A stretch of 14,191 bases of DNA, from the NCBI GenBank assembly GCA_003454975.1, contig DMST01000505.1, forward strand, positions 1,964-16,154. The letters run 5' to 3'. Source of the DNA: Cytophagales bacterium (GTDB lineage: Bacteria; Bacteroidota; Bacteroidia; Cytophagales; Cyclobacteriaceae). Under the pieces are notes generated by a model. It worked only from the letters and a program-made list of their open reading frames with translations. It was not told the DNA's origin and did no database searches. Below are positions 1 through 7,206 of the stretch, piece by piece (the first letter of the stretch is position 1; each line of letters begins with the position of its first letter). The position numbers and the translations under genes are program-made.

Positions 1-965
1 CCCTGACGGGTACTCCAGACGATGCCGACGTCGGGGTCAATGCAGTCCGCTTGACGGTTACAGATGAGGGAAGTAATGTGATTGCGCAGGAGTTCACTAT
101 TGAGGTAACCAACGTGAATGACATCCCCGTCTTCACCAGTACGCCGGTAACGGCAGCTACTCAGGAAGTAGTGTACACCTACTCGGTATCAGCTACCGAC
201 GATGACCTGAACGAGACCTTGACCATAACGGCAACCACCTTGCCTGCTTGGTTGGTTTTGAATCCCAGTGGAGCAGGTGCCGCTACACTGACAGGCCGTC
301 CGACGAACGATGAGGTAGGTACTCACGAGGTTGTACTGGTGGTAACCGATGCCAGCGGGGCTACGGATACCCAGTCCTTCACGGTAGCCGTAGCCAACAC
401 CAACGACGTGCCTACGATGATCGGATTCAATACGACCATCCTGGAGGATACTCCCAATGGGACCGTGATAGGTACCGTAACGGCCAACGATTTGGATAAT
501 GATCCGCTCACTTTCGCCATCGTAGCCGGAGACAGTGAGACCACCTTCCGCATCGATGCCACCTCTGGCGAGGTGACAGTTGCCAATACCGACCTGCTGG
601 ATGCAGCCACCACTCCGCAGTATGTACTAACCGTAGAGGTTACAGACGGAGAATTCACAGCCGAAACTACGGTGGTGATTGAGGTGGATGCCGTAACGGG
701 CATCTCAGACGAGCTGCTGGAAACGCTGGTGGCCTATCCGAACCCAACCGAAGGCATGCTGCGCATCCGTGCGGACTTCCTGGTGGACCATCCAGAGGCT
801 GAGCTGACGGTATTCAACGCCCGCGGGCTAGAGGTTCCGGTAACTATCAACCGCTCCTCAGCAGACCAATTTGAGCTACAGCTTCGCGACCTGGTATCGG
901 GCGTATATTACGTTCGGGTACAGGTAGACGGAGCCCACAGAAATATGATGATCACTAAATACTAA
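1..965 (+). CDS. Secreted cadherin/Ig-repeat protein with T9SS type A sorting domain (C-terminal part)
   Basis: The reading frame is open from base 3, so the gene starts upstream of the window; 320 residues are visible. In order there is the end of one Ig/cadherin-like repeat, a putative-Ig (He_PIG-like) repeat at about residues 30-130 (LPAWL, TLTGRPTNDEVGTH), and a cadherin-like repeat at about 131-232 (TVTANDLDNDPLTF, IDATSGEVTV). A C-terminal domain follows at about 240-320 with the VAYPNPTEGMLRI start, SGVYYVRV and a basic end. That last domain is the type A sorting signal of the Bacteroidota type IX secretion system, so the protein should cross the outer membrane and be anchored at or released from the cell surface. 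Asp-rich DxDxDP-type loops suggest calcium binding. Function beyond adhesion or structure cannot be told from this fragment. An ATG or TTG inside the visible part is not the true start. Confidence 0.9.
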   Translation, partial: LTGTPDDADVGVNAVRLTVTDEGSNVIAQEFTIEVTNVNDIPVFTSTPVTAATQEVVYTYSVSATDDDLNETLTITATTLPAWLVLNPSGAGAATLTGRPTNDEVGTHEVVLVVTDASGATDTQSFTVAVANTNDVPTMIGFNTTILEDTPNGTVIGTVTANDLDNDPLTFAIVAGDSETTFRIDATSGEVTVANTDLLDAATTPQYVLTVEVTDGEFTAETTVVIEVDAVTGISDELLETLVAYPNPTEGMLRIRADFLVDHPEAELTVFNARGLEVPVTINRSSADQFELQLRDLVSGVYYVRVQVDGAHRNMMITKY

Positions 966-970
966 ACCAA

Positions 971-988
971 TCCGGGCCGCAGCCCGGA
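971..988 (+). other. Short perfect hairpin in 3' UTR
   Basis: A 7-bp perfect inverted repeat (TCCGGGC, loop CGCA, GCCCGGA) starts six bases after the stop codon of the secreted protein and 14 bases before the terminator proper. There is no T tract after it, so it is not itself a classic intrinsic terminator. It may stabilise the 3' end of the mRNA. Confidence 0.55.
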
Positions 989-1002
989 AATCTAAACCAC
1001 GC

Positions 1003-1036
1003 AAAACCACCCTGCTTCTGGCGGGGTGGTTTTTTT
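1003..1036 (+). terminator. Rho-independent terminator, probably bidirectional
   Basis: The stem ACCACCCTGC / GCGGGGTGGT has ten pairs, one of them G-U, around a TTCTG loop. It is extended by AAA/TTT and followed by a run of T. It ends the secreted-protein gene on the plus strand. Read on the minus strand the same hairpin is followed by TTTTG, so it may also stop transcripts of the convergent patatin gene, which has no other visible terminator. Confidence 0.85.
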
Positions 1037-1098
1037 ATACTGATCAGGATTGGTAAATATTACCCTTGGCAAGAACAGATGAGTTGACAAGTTTGAAT

Positions 1099-2142
1099 TT
1101 AGGAGGGTACGGAACCCAGTCCATCTAAATATTCATTTGCTGATTTCTTTCCAGATTCTACCATTTTTTGATATCTGGAATCATTTTGTGTAATGTCAAA
1201 ATCCACCGCACTTACTCCTGTATCATCTATTTGGATGGTCCTTTTTACATCCTGTGGCCTACTATGGAAGGCGTAGTCTTGTGCTTCCAGAAGTGAGAAC
1301 ACCATCCCTCCCAAATAGTCTTTAATCCAATAGTTTTCCTTTACAGCTCGGGTTTTGCTGTAAACAAAAAGGCCGAGTGTCTTGCCGTTTGGGGTACCAT
1401 CCGGGTTATCATAAAGCGTAATTGGGAAATTATTCATCATACCACCGTCTACCCACACGCCTTTGTAATACCCGCCTTGGATCACCAGAGGCGTGAAGAA
1501 AAGAGGAATAGACATGGATGCTACTACTGCATCTACTACGCGTACATCCAAGTTCTCATTCTGTTGGCCAAAGTGATTACAAATCATAGGTTGACTCAAT
1601 GGTAGGTTGGTCATGGTAATGGATAGCTCGATACCTTCACTCCGTAATTGGCGAAACGTGGTGGTCTCACTATAATTTGTATGGCTAAGTTTGTTTTTTT
1701 TTCCCAACTGATCCAAGACCCATTGCCGAATGTAGTGTGTGGTGTACAATCCATATCTGTGGAGTAACAATCGTACAGACCCCTTTTCCGGTTCATCACG
1801 AATCTTTCCTTTTACAAGACTGTCAAGACCTGCCTTAAAGCTACCTCTAGGGTAATATAGATCTCGAATTTGTTTACCCATAGATGGGGGATCGAAATCT
1901 GTACTACGTGGGCGATCAGGGACTGAAGGGTAATGTAAAGAACGAGCTTGTTGATTAAGTGTATTCCAATCGTCTTTAAACAAAGCAACTAGTAGAGCTG
2001 AGAGGGCACCCGCAGAGGAGCCTGCCACACGCTTGATATTTGATAGAATTCCTCTTTGAGATAATACTTCAAGTGCACCTAGGTACACCGTACCGCGAAC
2101 GCCGCCACCTTTAATTACCAGATTTTCAAAATCGTAAGCCAT
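1099..2142 (-). CDS. Patatin-like phospholipase
   Basis: A 347-residue patatin-domain protein, predicted to be a cytoplasmic Ser-Asp acyl hydrolase acting on phospholipid or other lipid acyl esters. The diagnostic elements are all present: glycine-rich oxyanion loop GGGVRG at residues 12-17, nucleophile elbow GSSAG at 41-45 (Ser43), the SxSIPLFF segment at about 209-216, and the DGG motif at 232-234 (Asp232) followed by NNFPI. There is no signal peptide or membrane helix. The start at 2142 is the ATG just before the core fold and fits family members. The gene stands alone: no cyclase, toxin or secretion gene adjoins it, so there is no support for a CBASS-type (CapV) role. Parts of the gene are visibly AT-richer than its neighbours, a weak hint of a different history. 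Substrate unknown. Confidence 0.9.
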   Translation of the reverse strand: MAYDFENLVIKGGGVRGTVYLGALEVLSQRGILSNIKRVAGSSAGALSALLVALFKDDWNTLNQQARSLHYPSVPDRPRSTDFDPPSMGKQIRDLYYPRGSFKAGLDSLVKGKIRDEPEKGSVRLLLHRYGLYTTHYIRQWVLDQLGKKNKLSHTNYSETTTFRQLRSEGIELSITMTNLPLSQPMICNHFGQQNENLDVRVVDAVVASMSIPLFFTPLVIQGGYYKGVWVDGGMMNNFPITLYDNPDGTPNGKTLGLFVYSKTRAVKENYWIKDYLGGMVFSLLEAQDYAFHSRPQDVKRTIQIDDTGVSAVDFDITQNDSRYQKMVESGKKSANEYLDGLGSVPS

Positions 2143-2366
2143 TACTTGGGGTTGTTTGATAGTTGAACATATGCCTCACTATGAGGCTTATTCTGTCTAG
2201 TTCCATTTGGACAACTATCGTCACACCCAAATCCGGGTATTTAATGGTCAATGTCCAGTCCACTATTAGCAAGCGCCCCTGAAATATCAAAATACCAACC
2301 ACTTTGGCGGAACTTGATCGCTTACCTGTAGTCTAATTTTAATAGTTGTTAGCTGAACATAAGCAC
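2143..2366. other. Intergenic region upstream of the patatin gene
   Basis: No gene is supported here; the longest ATG-started frames are very short. It should hold the promoter of the patatin gene, which reads leftward. It contains a small hairpin at 2173-2187 and a pair of imperfect 19-base direct repeats at 2156-2174 and 2346-2364. No convincing Bacteroidota -33/-7 promoter pair was found. Confidence 0.5.
2173..2187. repeat. Inverted repeat GCCTCA-cta-TGAGGC
   Basis: A perfect 6-bp inverted repeat with a 3-base spacer lies 30 bases upstream of the patatin start codon. No T run follows on either strand, so it is more likely an operator or a leader hairpin than a terminator. Six pairs can also arise by chance. 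Confidence 0.35.
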
Positions 2367-2397
2367 AAAAAAAGCCTTCCCGATCTCAGGAAGGCTT
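2367..2397 (-). terminator. Rho-independent terminator of the S74 surface-protein gene
   Basis: Read on the minus strand, AAGCCTTCC and GGAAGGCTT form a perfect 9-bp stem around an 8-base loop, directly followed by a T tract (plus-strand A run 2367-2373). It lies 25 bases beyond the stop codon of the leftward S74 gene and ends that transcript before the patatin promoter region. Confidence 0.9.
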
Positions 2398-2422
2398 CCA
2401 GTATTTCTTACTCTATTTCAGA

Positions 2423-4240
2423 TCACTCCTTAGAAGCAGAGGTAGTTACCGTGTTAGAAGCAGCACCCTGAGCATTTAGCTGGGCTTCCAACATCAACAG
2501 ACGGCTTTCCATCTTCTGTAAAGTAGACTGCTGCGTCTGCAACAACTCATCCTGCTGGTTCAAGCGAACCTCTTGCTGAGCGATGTAGTCGGTGTGAATT
2601 TGGTTCTCAGCGCTTAGCTCTTGAATGGCTTTCACCAAAGGAACCACAAACTCTGCGTAGCGGATACCCCACATGCTCTGATTCTCGTCCTCGGGTACTT
2701 GTACCCCACTAAAGTCATAGCCGATAGCGTCAGCGGCAGCCTTCACCTCTTGGGCGATGAAACCAGTATACGTCAACTCGCTCTTCTCAGCAGTAGCTTC
2801 GTCCATGCCGCTCTGGCCCAGCTTAGCTTTCATGCTCAGTACGTCGTAGTTATAAGTTACCGGACGCAGTTGGTTTACAAAGTCAAGACCAGGAACGTTT
2901 TCCGCTACATTTTGCTTCATCCGGCCATCAGAAGTAGCCGTCCAGTTAGCGGTACCCCCGATGCTAGTGGTGGTAGCGTTACCTACAAATACGGTATTGT
3001 CGGTACTAACCGAAGCTTGGTAACCAATAGCTACGGAGTTGGTAGCAGTAGCGGCAGCACTACCACCGATTACGATGGACTGGTTACCCGTGATGCTGGA
3101 AGAGGAACCGATGGCTACGGCCTCTTCGCTATTGTTCACTGATTGGTAACCGAGAGCCAACGAGTTGTTCTCGTTAACATCAGCTTGGTAACCAATAGCT
3201 ATAGAGTATTGAGCGGCCGAAGGAATGGTGAAGTCATAACCGATGGCTACGGCTCCGGTGGCGCGAGTATCGCTGCTCTGGCCGATAGTTACGGAGTATT
3301 GTCCGTCCAGGAACTGCAGGTAACCGATGCCAATTACGTCATTGTTACTTGGGGTGATGTCTGCACCAATAAAGGTACAGCGGCTACGGTTGGTATTGTC
3401 AAAGTCGGAGAAGGCTCCCATACCTACGTTGTCTTCCCCTTCCCGATTCGAGAATCCAGCTTGGAAACCAAGGTAGGAATTGCGGTTGGCATTGGTAGTA
3501 GAGTTGGTCCGGTTATTATCCCAGCCCGACATGCCTCCTACGAAGGTATTGTAGTCCGCCCATTCAGTAGCTACCCCAGAAGCGGCACCCACTACAGTAT
3601 TCCAACGACCATCTCCCACATCAATACCCGCAGAGTCACCCAAAGCGGTGTTGTGATCACCATCATCTACGTCAGAAAGACTTTCCTCACCACAACCGGT
3701 GTTACGGTAGCCTACGTCCGAGCTAATTCCCGCTTCATTACCAATGAAAGTCTGCTTGTAGCCGGTAGTATTGCTAAGTCCGGCATCCTCACCCACAAAA
3801 GTGTTTTCATACCCAGTTGTGTTGTTAGCTCCGGCTTCTTCTCCAATAAAGGTGTTATCGTACCCAGAAGTATTGAACTCACCGGCTTCTGAACCTACAA
3901 AGGTGTTGTCACCTGCGTTGGTCAGGGTGTAGCCCGCTTGCCAACCAATCACCGTGTTATCAAATCCGGTGGTCATATTGTAACCCGCCTGATAACCGAT
4001 GATTACGGATTCAGAGCTGGTTCTCCATCGACCGGCTTGGTAACCAATCATAGTATTTTGAGATCCCGAAGTCAGGGCAGTACCGGTACTATCTCCATAC
4101 AGAGTGTTAAAGTCACCGGAAGAAATGTTGATTCCGGATCCAGTACCTTGGGTTTCGTTGAGGGTTTGGGCCTGGAGGGCACTTACCATGAGTAAGCTAC
4201 CAAGAAAGGCTAAGTAAGCAGTGCGCCGCATTTGTGACAT
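2423..4240 (-). CDS. Repeat-rich surface protein with YadA-like head repeats and S74 chaperone domain
   Basis: A 605-residue exported protein. I chose the ATG at 4240 because it gives a clean signal peptide (MSQMRRTAYLAFLG..., cleavage near ALQA/Q, residue 24); a start at 4300 would add 20 polar residues in front of it. Residues about 60-205 are tandem 17-residue units of the NTFIGEEAGxxNTTGY type. Residues about 315-420 are 14-residue units of the SVAIGYQAxxxxxN type, as in YadA/Hep_Hag heads, suggesting a trimeric beta-roll. Residues about 436-540 form the peptidase S74 intramolecular chaperone domain, with the Ser437-Asp...Lys442 signature in TSDGRMKQNV and the later YTGFIAQEV. A Gln-rich coiled coil spans about 540-590. 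S74 domains fold and may cleave themselves off trimeric fibres; in Bacteroidota many lack proven cleavage. No T9SS sorting domain is seen. Role likely adhesion or surface structure. Confidence 0.85.
   Translation of the reverse strand: MSQMRRTAYLAFLGSLLMVSALQAQTLNETQGTGSGINISSGDFNTLYGDSTGTALTSGSQNTMIGYQAGRWRTSSESVIIGYQAGYNMTTGFDNTVIGWQAGYTLTNAGDNTFVGSEAGEFNTSGYDNTFIGEEAGANNTTGYENTFVGEDAGLSNTTGYKQTFIGNEAGISSDVGYRNTGCGEESLSDVDDGDHNTALGDSAGIDVGDGRWNTVVGAASGVATEWADYNTFVGGMSGWDNNRTNSTTNANRNSYLGFQAGFSNREGEDNVGMGAFSDFDNTNRSRCTFIGADITPSNNDVIGIGYLQFLDGQYSVTIGQSSDTRATGAVAIGYDFTIPSAAQYSIAIGYQADVNENNSLALGYQSVNNSEEAVAIGSSSSITGNQSIVIGGSAAATATNSVAIGYQASVSTDNTVFVGNATTTSIGGTANWTATSDGRMKQNVAENVPGLDFVNQLRPVTYNYDVLSMKAKLGQSGMDEATAEKSELTYTGFIAQEVKAAADAIGYDFSGVQVPEDENQSMWGIRYAEFVVPLVKAIQELSAENQIHTDYIAQQEVRLNQQDELLQTQQSTLQKMESRLLMLEAQLNAQGAASNTVTTSASKE
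3650..4060 (-). repeat. 51-bp imperfect tandem repeats (17-residue units)
   Basis: Inside the S74 gene, about eight consecutive units encode x-NT-hydrophobic-hydrophobic-G-xx-AG-x5-T-x-G-aromatic. The clearest begin DNTFVGSEAG, DNTFIGEEAG, ENTFVGEDAG and KQTFIGNEAG. One unit near the start is a residue short (16). The DNA copies have diverged, so this is an old array, though it could still recombine. Confidence 0.75.
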
Positions 4241-4350
4241 AATTATTGGTTTTATGGGTACTTTGCGTTTGGTCTGATTAGGAAGTGGGACGTACATCAT
4301 TGGGTGTCGACCTCATCCACTATGTAAAGAAAAGGAATCTGATTGATTTT

Positions 4351-4368
4351 TCCCTATGATAATAGGGA
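4351..4368. repeat. Inverted repeat TCCCTAT-gata-ATAGGGA
   Basis: A perfect 7-bp inverted repeat with a 4-base spacer, 110 bases upstream of the S74 start and about 300 upstream of the helicase. Without a following T tract on either strand it resembles an operator for a dimeric regulator rather than a terminator. Confidence 0.45.
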
Positions 4369-4429
4369 TACAATCGGTTGGCATAGGGTGCTGAAGGTTG
4401 ACAAATTGTTTCAGAAGAGGGATTGAGAT

Positions 4430-4463
4430 GGGGTGTACCGACAATTAAATAGTAGTATACCCC
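4430..4463. repeat. Imperfect inverted repeat, GGGGTGTAC ... GTATACCCC
   Basis: Nine pairs, one of them G-T, around a 16-base AT-rich loop. It lies about 200 bases upstream of the helicase start. If the helicase transcript begins this far upstream it would be a leader hairpin; otherwise it may be a regulator site. Confidence 0.4.
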
Positions 4464-4597
4464 TGCATCAATTATTTAGAAGCAACCAAATGTTGATTCT
4501 GCAGCGTGGCACTATTAAACTATGTGTTAGGTCTACTGTCGGATGGTAACCCATCGATCGACCTCCAAGTCTATTTAATCGCCAATTAACCAGCGGG

Positions 4598-4629
4598 TTA
4601 GTTAATCCGGTCCCTAATTGGTATTTTCG
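4598..4629 (+). promoter_or_regulatory. Candidate Bacteroidota promoter for the helicase
   Basis: TTAG at 4598-4601 and TATTTTCG at 4622-4629, separated by 20 bases, resemble the phylum's -33 TTTG and -7 TAnnTTTG elements with one mismatch in each. A transcript from here would have a leader of roughly 30 bases before the TTG start. Found by eye only. Confidence 0.3.
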
Positions 4630-4663
4630 CAACGGACTACTAATAAGTAAACGACGGAACAAC

Positions 4664-5980
4664 TTGCCAACATTCGCTGATTTCAATCTGACCCCTAGTC
4701 TGGCAGACGGGTTAGATGCCATGGGATTTACCACTCCTACCCCCATTCAAGAACAAGCCATCCCCATCATTCTTAGTAAAAGCGACCTGATCGGTTGTGC
4801 CCAAACGGGCACGGGTAAGACCGCCGCTTTTCTACTTCCCTTGCTTCATTTGCTTACCGAAGCCAATGCAGGTACTGAGGAAGAAAATCCCAAAATCAAG
4901 GCCTTGGTTTTAGTACCTACACGAGAGCTCGCCGGACAAATTGACCAGGCAATGGAAGGATTCTCGTATTTTACACCTGTAAGCAATCTGGCGATTTACG
5001 GTGGTGGCGACGGTGCTGGCTTTGAGCGGGAAAAGATGGCACTTACGCGTGGTTCGGATGTGGTGGTAGCTACCCCAGGTAAGATGCTACAGCACCTGCG
5101 CATGGGCTATGTGGATTTCAGCCAGCTACAATTCCTCATCTTGGACGAAGCTGACCGGATGCTGGATATGGGATTTGTGGAGGATATCCGACAGATTATC
5201 AGTCATTGTCCTAAGGAGCGGCAAACGCTCTTCTTTTCGGCCACTATGCCACCAAAAATTCGAGAGTTGGCCAAGGAAATATTGGTGGAGCCCGAAGAGA
5301 TCAATATTGCCATTTCCAAACCTTCTGAGAAAATCACACAAGCTGCTTTTTCAGTACCCACAGGGCTGAAAGTAGAGCTAATAAAATACTTACTCTCTGT
5401 AAAGTCAGTCCCCAACTGCATCATTTTTTGCAGTACCAAGAAGTCTACAAAGGATCTGGAGCGTGAACTGAATAGCCTGGACATTAAGGCAACGGCCATG
5501 CACTCAGACCTGGAGCAGGTTGACCGTGAGAAAGCCCTATTGCAGTTTAAAAGTGGTGAGTACACCGTATTGGTAGCCACCGACATCATGGCACGGGGTA
5601 TTGACATCAAGGGGGTGGCCTTGGTCATCAACTTCGAGGTACCGCGCGATGCGGAGGATTATGTACACCGGATCGGCCGTACTGCTCGTGCAGATTCACG
5701 AGGTGTGGCTTTTACCTTGGTAGCTCCTGATGAACAACGAGACTTGTTCAAGATTGAGTCCTTGATCGAGATGGAGATTCAGAAAGTAGCCATTCCCCCC
5801 GAGATTGGCGATAGCCCTCCCTTTGACGAAGGCAGCCGCCGACGCGGTGGCGGAGGCCGAGGTGGCAGCCGGGGTAGAGGCCATAACGGTCGTGGTGGAG
5901 GCAACCGAGGTGGCGGCGGAGGTCGTGGAGGACGTTCGGGCAGTGGCCGTGGTCGTAAACCTGCAGGAAATCGACGGTAA
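4664..5980 (+). CDS. DEAD-box RNA helicase, RhlE-like, with RGG tail
   Basis: A 438-residue ATP-dependent RNA helicase. The full motif set is present: Q motif GFTTPTPIQEQ (21-31), motif I AQTGTGKT (46-53), Ia PTRELA (85-90), Ib TPGK (137-140), II DEAD (161-164), III SAT (192-194), IV IIFCST (253-258), V ARGIDIKGV (310-318) and VI HRIGRTAR (335-342). Residues 392-438 are a Gly/Arg-rich RGG tail that should bind RNA non-specifically, common in Bacteroidota RhlE-type helicases active in cold adaptation, ribosome assembly or mRNA turnover. The start is a TTG at 4664: the frame is open back to 4550 but holds no ATG, and family members begin with the equivalent of TFADFNL. The downstream DUF4442 gene starts 2 bases after its stop, so the two are very likely co-transcribed. 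Confidence 0.93.
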   Translation: MPTFADFNLTPSLADGLDAMGFTTPTPIQEQAIPIILSKSDLIGCAQTGTGKTAAFLLPLLHLLTEANAGTEEENPKIKALVLVPTRELAGQIDQAMEGFSYFTPVSNLAIYGGGDGAGFEREKMALTRGSDVVVATPGKMLQHLRMGYVDFSQLQFLILDEADRMLDMGFVEDIRQIISHCPKERQTLFFSATMPPKIRELAKEILVEPEEINIAISKPSEKITQAAFSVPTGLKVELIKYLLSVKSVPNCIIFCSTKKSTKDLERELNSLDIKATAMHSDLEQVDREKALLQFKSGEYTVLVATDIMARGIDIKGVALVINFEVPRDAEDYVHRIGRTARADSRGVAFTLVAPDEQRDLFKIESLIEMEIQKVAIPPEIGDSPPFDEGSRRRGGGGRGGSRGRGHNGRGGGNRGGGGGRGGRSGSGRGRKPAGNRR

Positions 5981-5982
5981 GC

Positions 5983-6444
5983 ATGGCGCTGTTCAGTCAG
6001 CGAAGAATGATTCGCCTAATCAACTGGTATGCACCGTATTTCTTCTCGGGCATCCGGATGGTTCATCAAAGTAGCGACGGACTCACTTATCGCGTTCAGC
6101 TGCGCCAGCGTTTTTACAACCGCAACCTATTTGGCACCCATTTTGGCGGATCGCTGTATTCCATGTGCGATCCGTGGTTTGTATTTATCCTACTGGCAGG
6201 CCTAGGAAAAGGCTATATTGTTTGGGACAAGGCGGCTACCATTAAGTTTCGGAAACCAGGAAAGGGCACCGTAACCGCAGAGTTTTCGCTTACCCCTAAC
6301 CAAATAGCTGAGGTAAAAGCCCAGGCCGATGCGGGACAAAAAGACTTCACTTTTCACACCACGGTAGTCAATGCTGATGGCGAAACGGTAGCAGAAGTGG
6401 AGAAGCTAGTTTACGTTAGGCCCAAAGGAAAAAAGAAGGGGTAA
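5983..6444 (+). CDS. DUF4442 hotdog-fold protein (thioesterase-like)
   Basis: A 153-residue protein resembling the DUF4442 family, which has the hotdog fold of acyl-CoA/acyl-ACP thioesterases (YiiD C-terminal type). Visible family features are the N-terminal WYAPYFFSGIR segment, RNLFGTHFGGSLYSMCDPWF over the central helix (about residues 47-66), and the strand WDKAATIKFRKPGKGTV. No signal peptide is present; the tail is Lys-rich. Catalytic activity is not established for the family, so a fatty-acyl thioesterase role is inference. Its ATG follows the helicase stop by two bases, implying translational coupling. The following aldo/keto reductase remnant is in the same frame and begins right after this stop. 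Confidence 0.85.
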   Translation: MALFSQRRMIRLINWYAPYFFSGIRMVHQSSDGLTYRVQLRQRFYNRNLFGTHFGGSLYSMCDPWFVFILLAGLGKGYIVWDKAATIKFRKPGKGTVTAEFSLTPNQIAEVKAQADAGQKDFTFHTTVVNADGETVAEVEKLVYVRPKGKKKG

Positions 6445-6483
6445 TTAAAGTGCACCAAACGCTCTCTTTCAGAATTCGGTAGT

Positions 6484-7191
6484 CATGGCTACCGGCTCAT
6501 CGATACTGCCTCGGTTTACGGCAATGAACAAGGCGTAGGCAATGCCATGCTTAATAGTGGAATCCCATGAGAGGAAGTATTCCTTACCACAAAAGTTTGG
6601 AATGCGGATCAGGGCTATGAAGCTACCTTCCGGGCGTTCGCCAAAAACCTTTAGCAACTGCAAACTGCCTACGTGGATCTCTACCTCATTCATTGGCCAG
6701 TAGTCGGAAAATATAAAGAAATCTGGCGGGCGTTGGAACAACTGTATCGGTTGGGCAGAATCAAATCCATTGGTGTTAGCAACTTTCAGATTCACCACTT
6801 GCAGGACCTCATGGCAACAACTGAAGTAATGCCTATGGTGAATCAACTTTAGATGCACCCACACCTTCAGCAGGAAGCGCTCTTGAAGTATGCACAAAAA
6901 CATAACCTTGTACTAGAGGCATGGCGTCCTATGATGATGGGGGAGGTTACCAATATCCCAGAACTCATTTCCCTAGGAAGACGGCATGGAAAATCAGCTG
7001 TACAGGTAGCCCCGCGTTGGCTTATTCAAAGAGGGGTGGTTGTTATCCCCAAGTCAGTTTCCACAGCAGGTATTCAGTCCAATGCAGATCTATTCGATTT
7101 CGAACTTTCAGAAGAAGAAATGGTAAGAATAAGTCATTTAGAAAAGGGGAGACGGTTAGGGCCTGACCCGGATACTTTTAATTTCTGGTAG
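6484..7191 (+). pseudogene. Aldo/keto reductase pseudogene (truncated, three in-frame stops)
   Basis: One continuous frame reads as an aldo/keto reductase of the 2,5-diketo-gluconate reductase type: GYRLIDTASVYGNE, TTKVWN, YVDLYLIHWP, GRIKSIGVSNF, VIPKSV and the C-terminal GPDPDTFNFW. The catalytic tetrad codons survive (Asp 6502, Tyr 6517, Lys 6592, His 6691). The frame is broken by TGA at 6568, TAG at 6652 and TAG at 6850, with no frameshift. The N-terminal first strand and loop (about 40-45 residues) are missing: similarity begins about 40 bases after the DUF4442 stop. The last open part (6853-7191, 112 codons) could not fold as a TIM barrel. Former role: NADPH-dependent aldehyde/ketone reduction, probably third gene of the helicase operon, which ends at the terminator just downstream. 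Confidence 0.9.
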
Positions 7192-7206
7192 ATCCAGATT
7201 ACTAAC

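Larger units (their letters stand above)
4241..4663. other. Divergent intergenic region between S74 gene and helicase
   Basis: 423 bases without a supported gene. It should hold both promoters: leftward for the S74 gene and rightward for the helicase. Notable contents are a perfect inverted repeat at 4351-4368, a longer imperfect one at 4430-4463, and a possible Bacteroidota promoter at 4598-4629. The minus-strand open frame at 4468-4746 overlaps the helicase start and has no recognisable features, so I do not call it a gene. Confidence 0.6.

Noticed and set aside
1099..2142. Patatin gene as a CBASS effector (CapV)
   Set aside because: No nucleotide cyclase or accessory CBASS gene lies next to it; the neighbours are surface-protein genes.
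2249..2281. Tiny ATG-started frame in the patatin upstream region
   Set aside because: About a dozen codons with no conserved features; indistinguishable from chance.
2621..4195. Three long plus-strand open frames running opposite the S74 gene
   Set aside because: They lie antisense to a well-supported repeat gene; the codon repeats simply avoid stops on the other strand. Their products show no domain and are repetitive images of the real gene.
4468..4746. 92-residue minus-strand open frame before and across the helicase start
   Set aside because: No recognisable motif, and it overlaps the conserved N-terminus of the helicase.
6469..6903. 144-residue minus-strand open frame over the aldo/keto reductase remnant
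   Set aside because: The plus strand carries clear aldo/keto reductase similarity in one frame; the minus frame has no recognisable motif.
6853..7191. A 112-residue stand-alone gene at the end of the aldo/keto reductase remnant
   Set aside because: It is the C-terminal part of the broken TIM barrel and lacks the catalytic residues, so it is described as part of the pseudogene.
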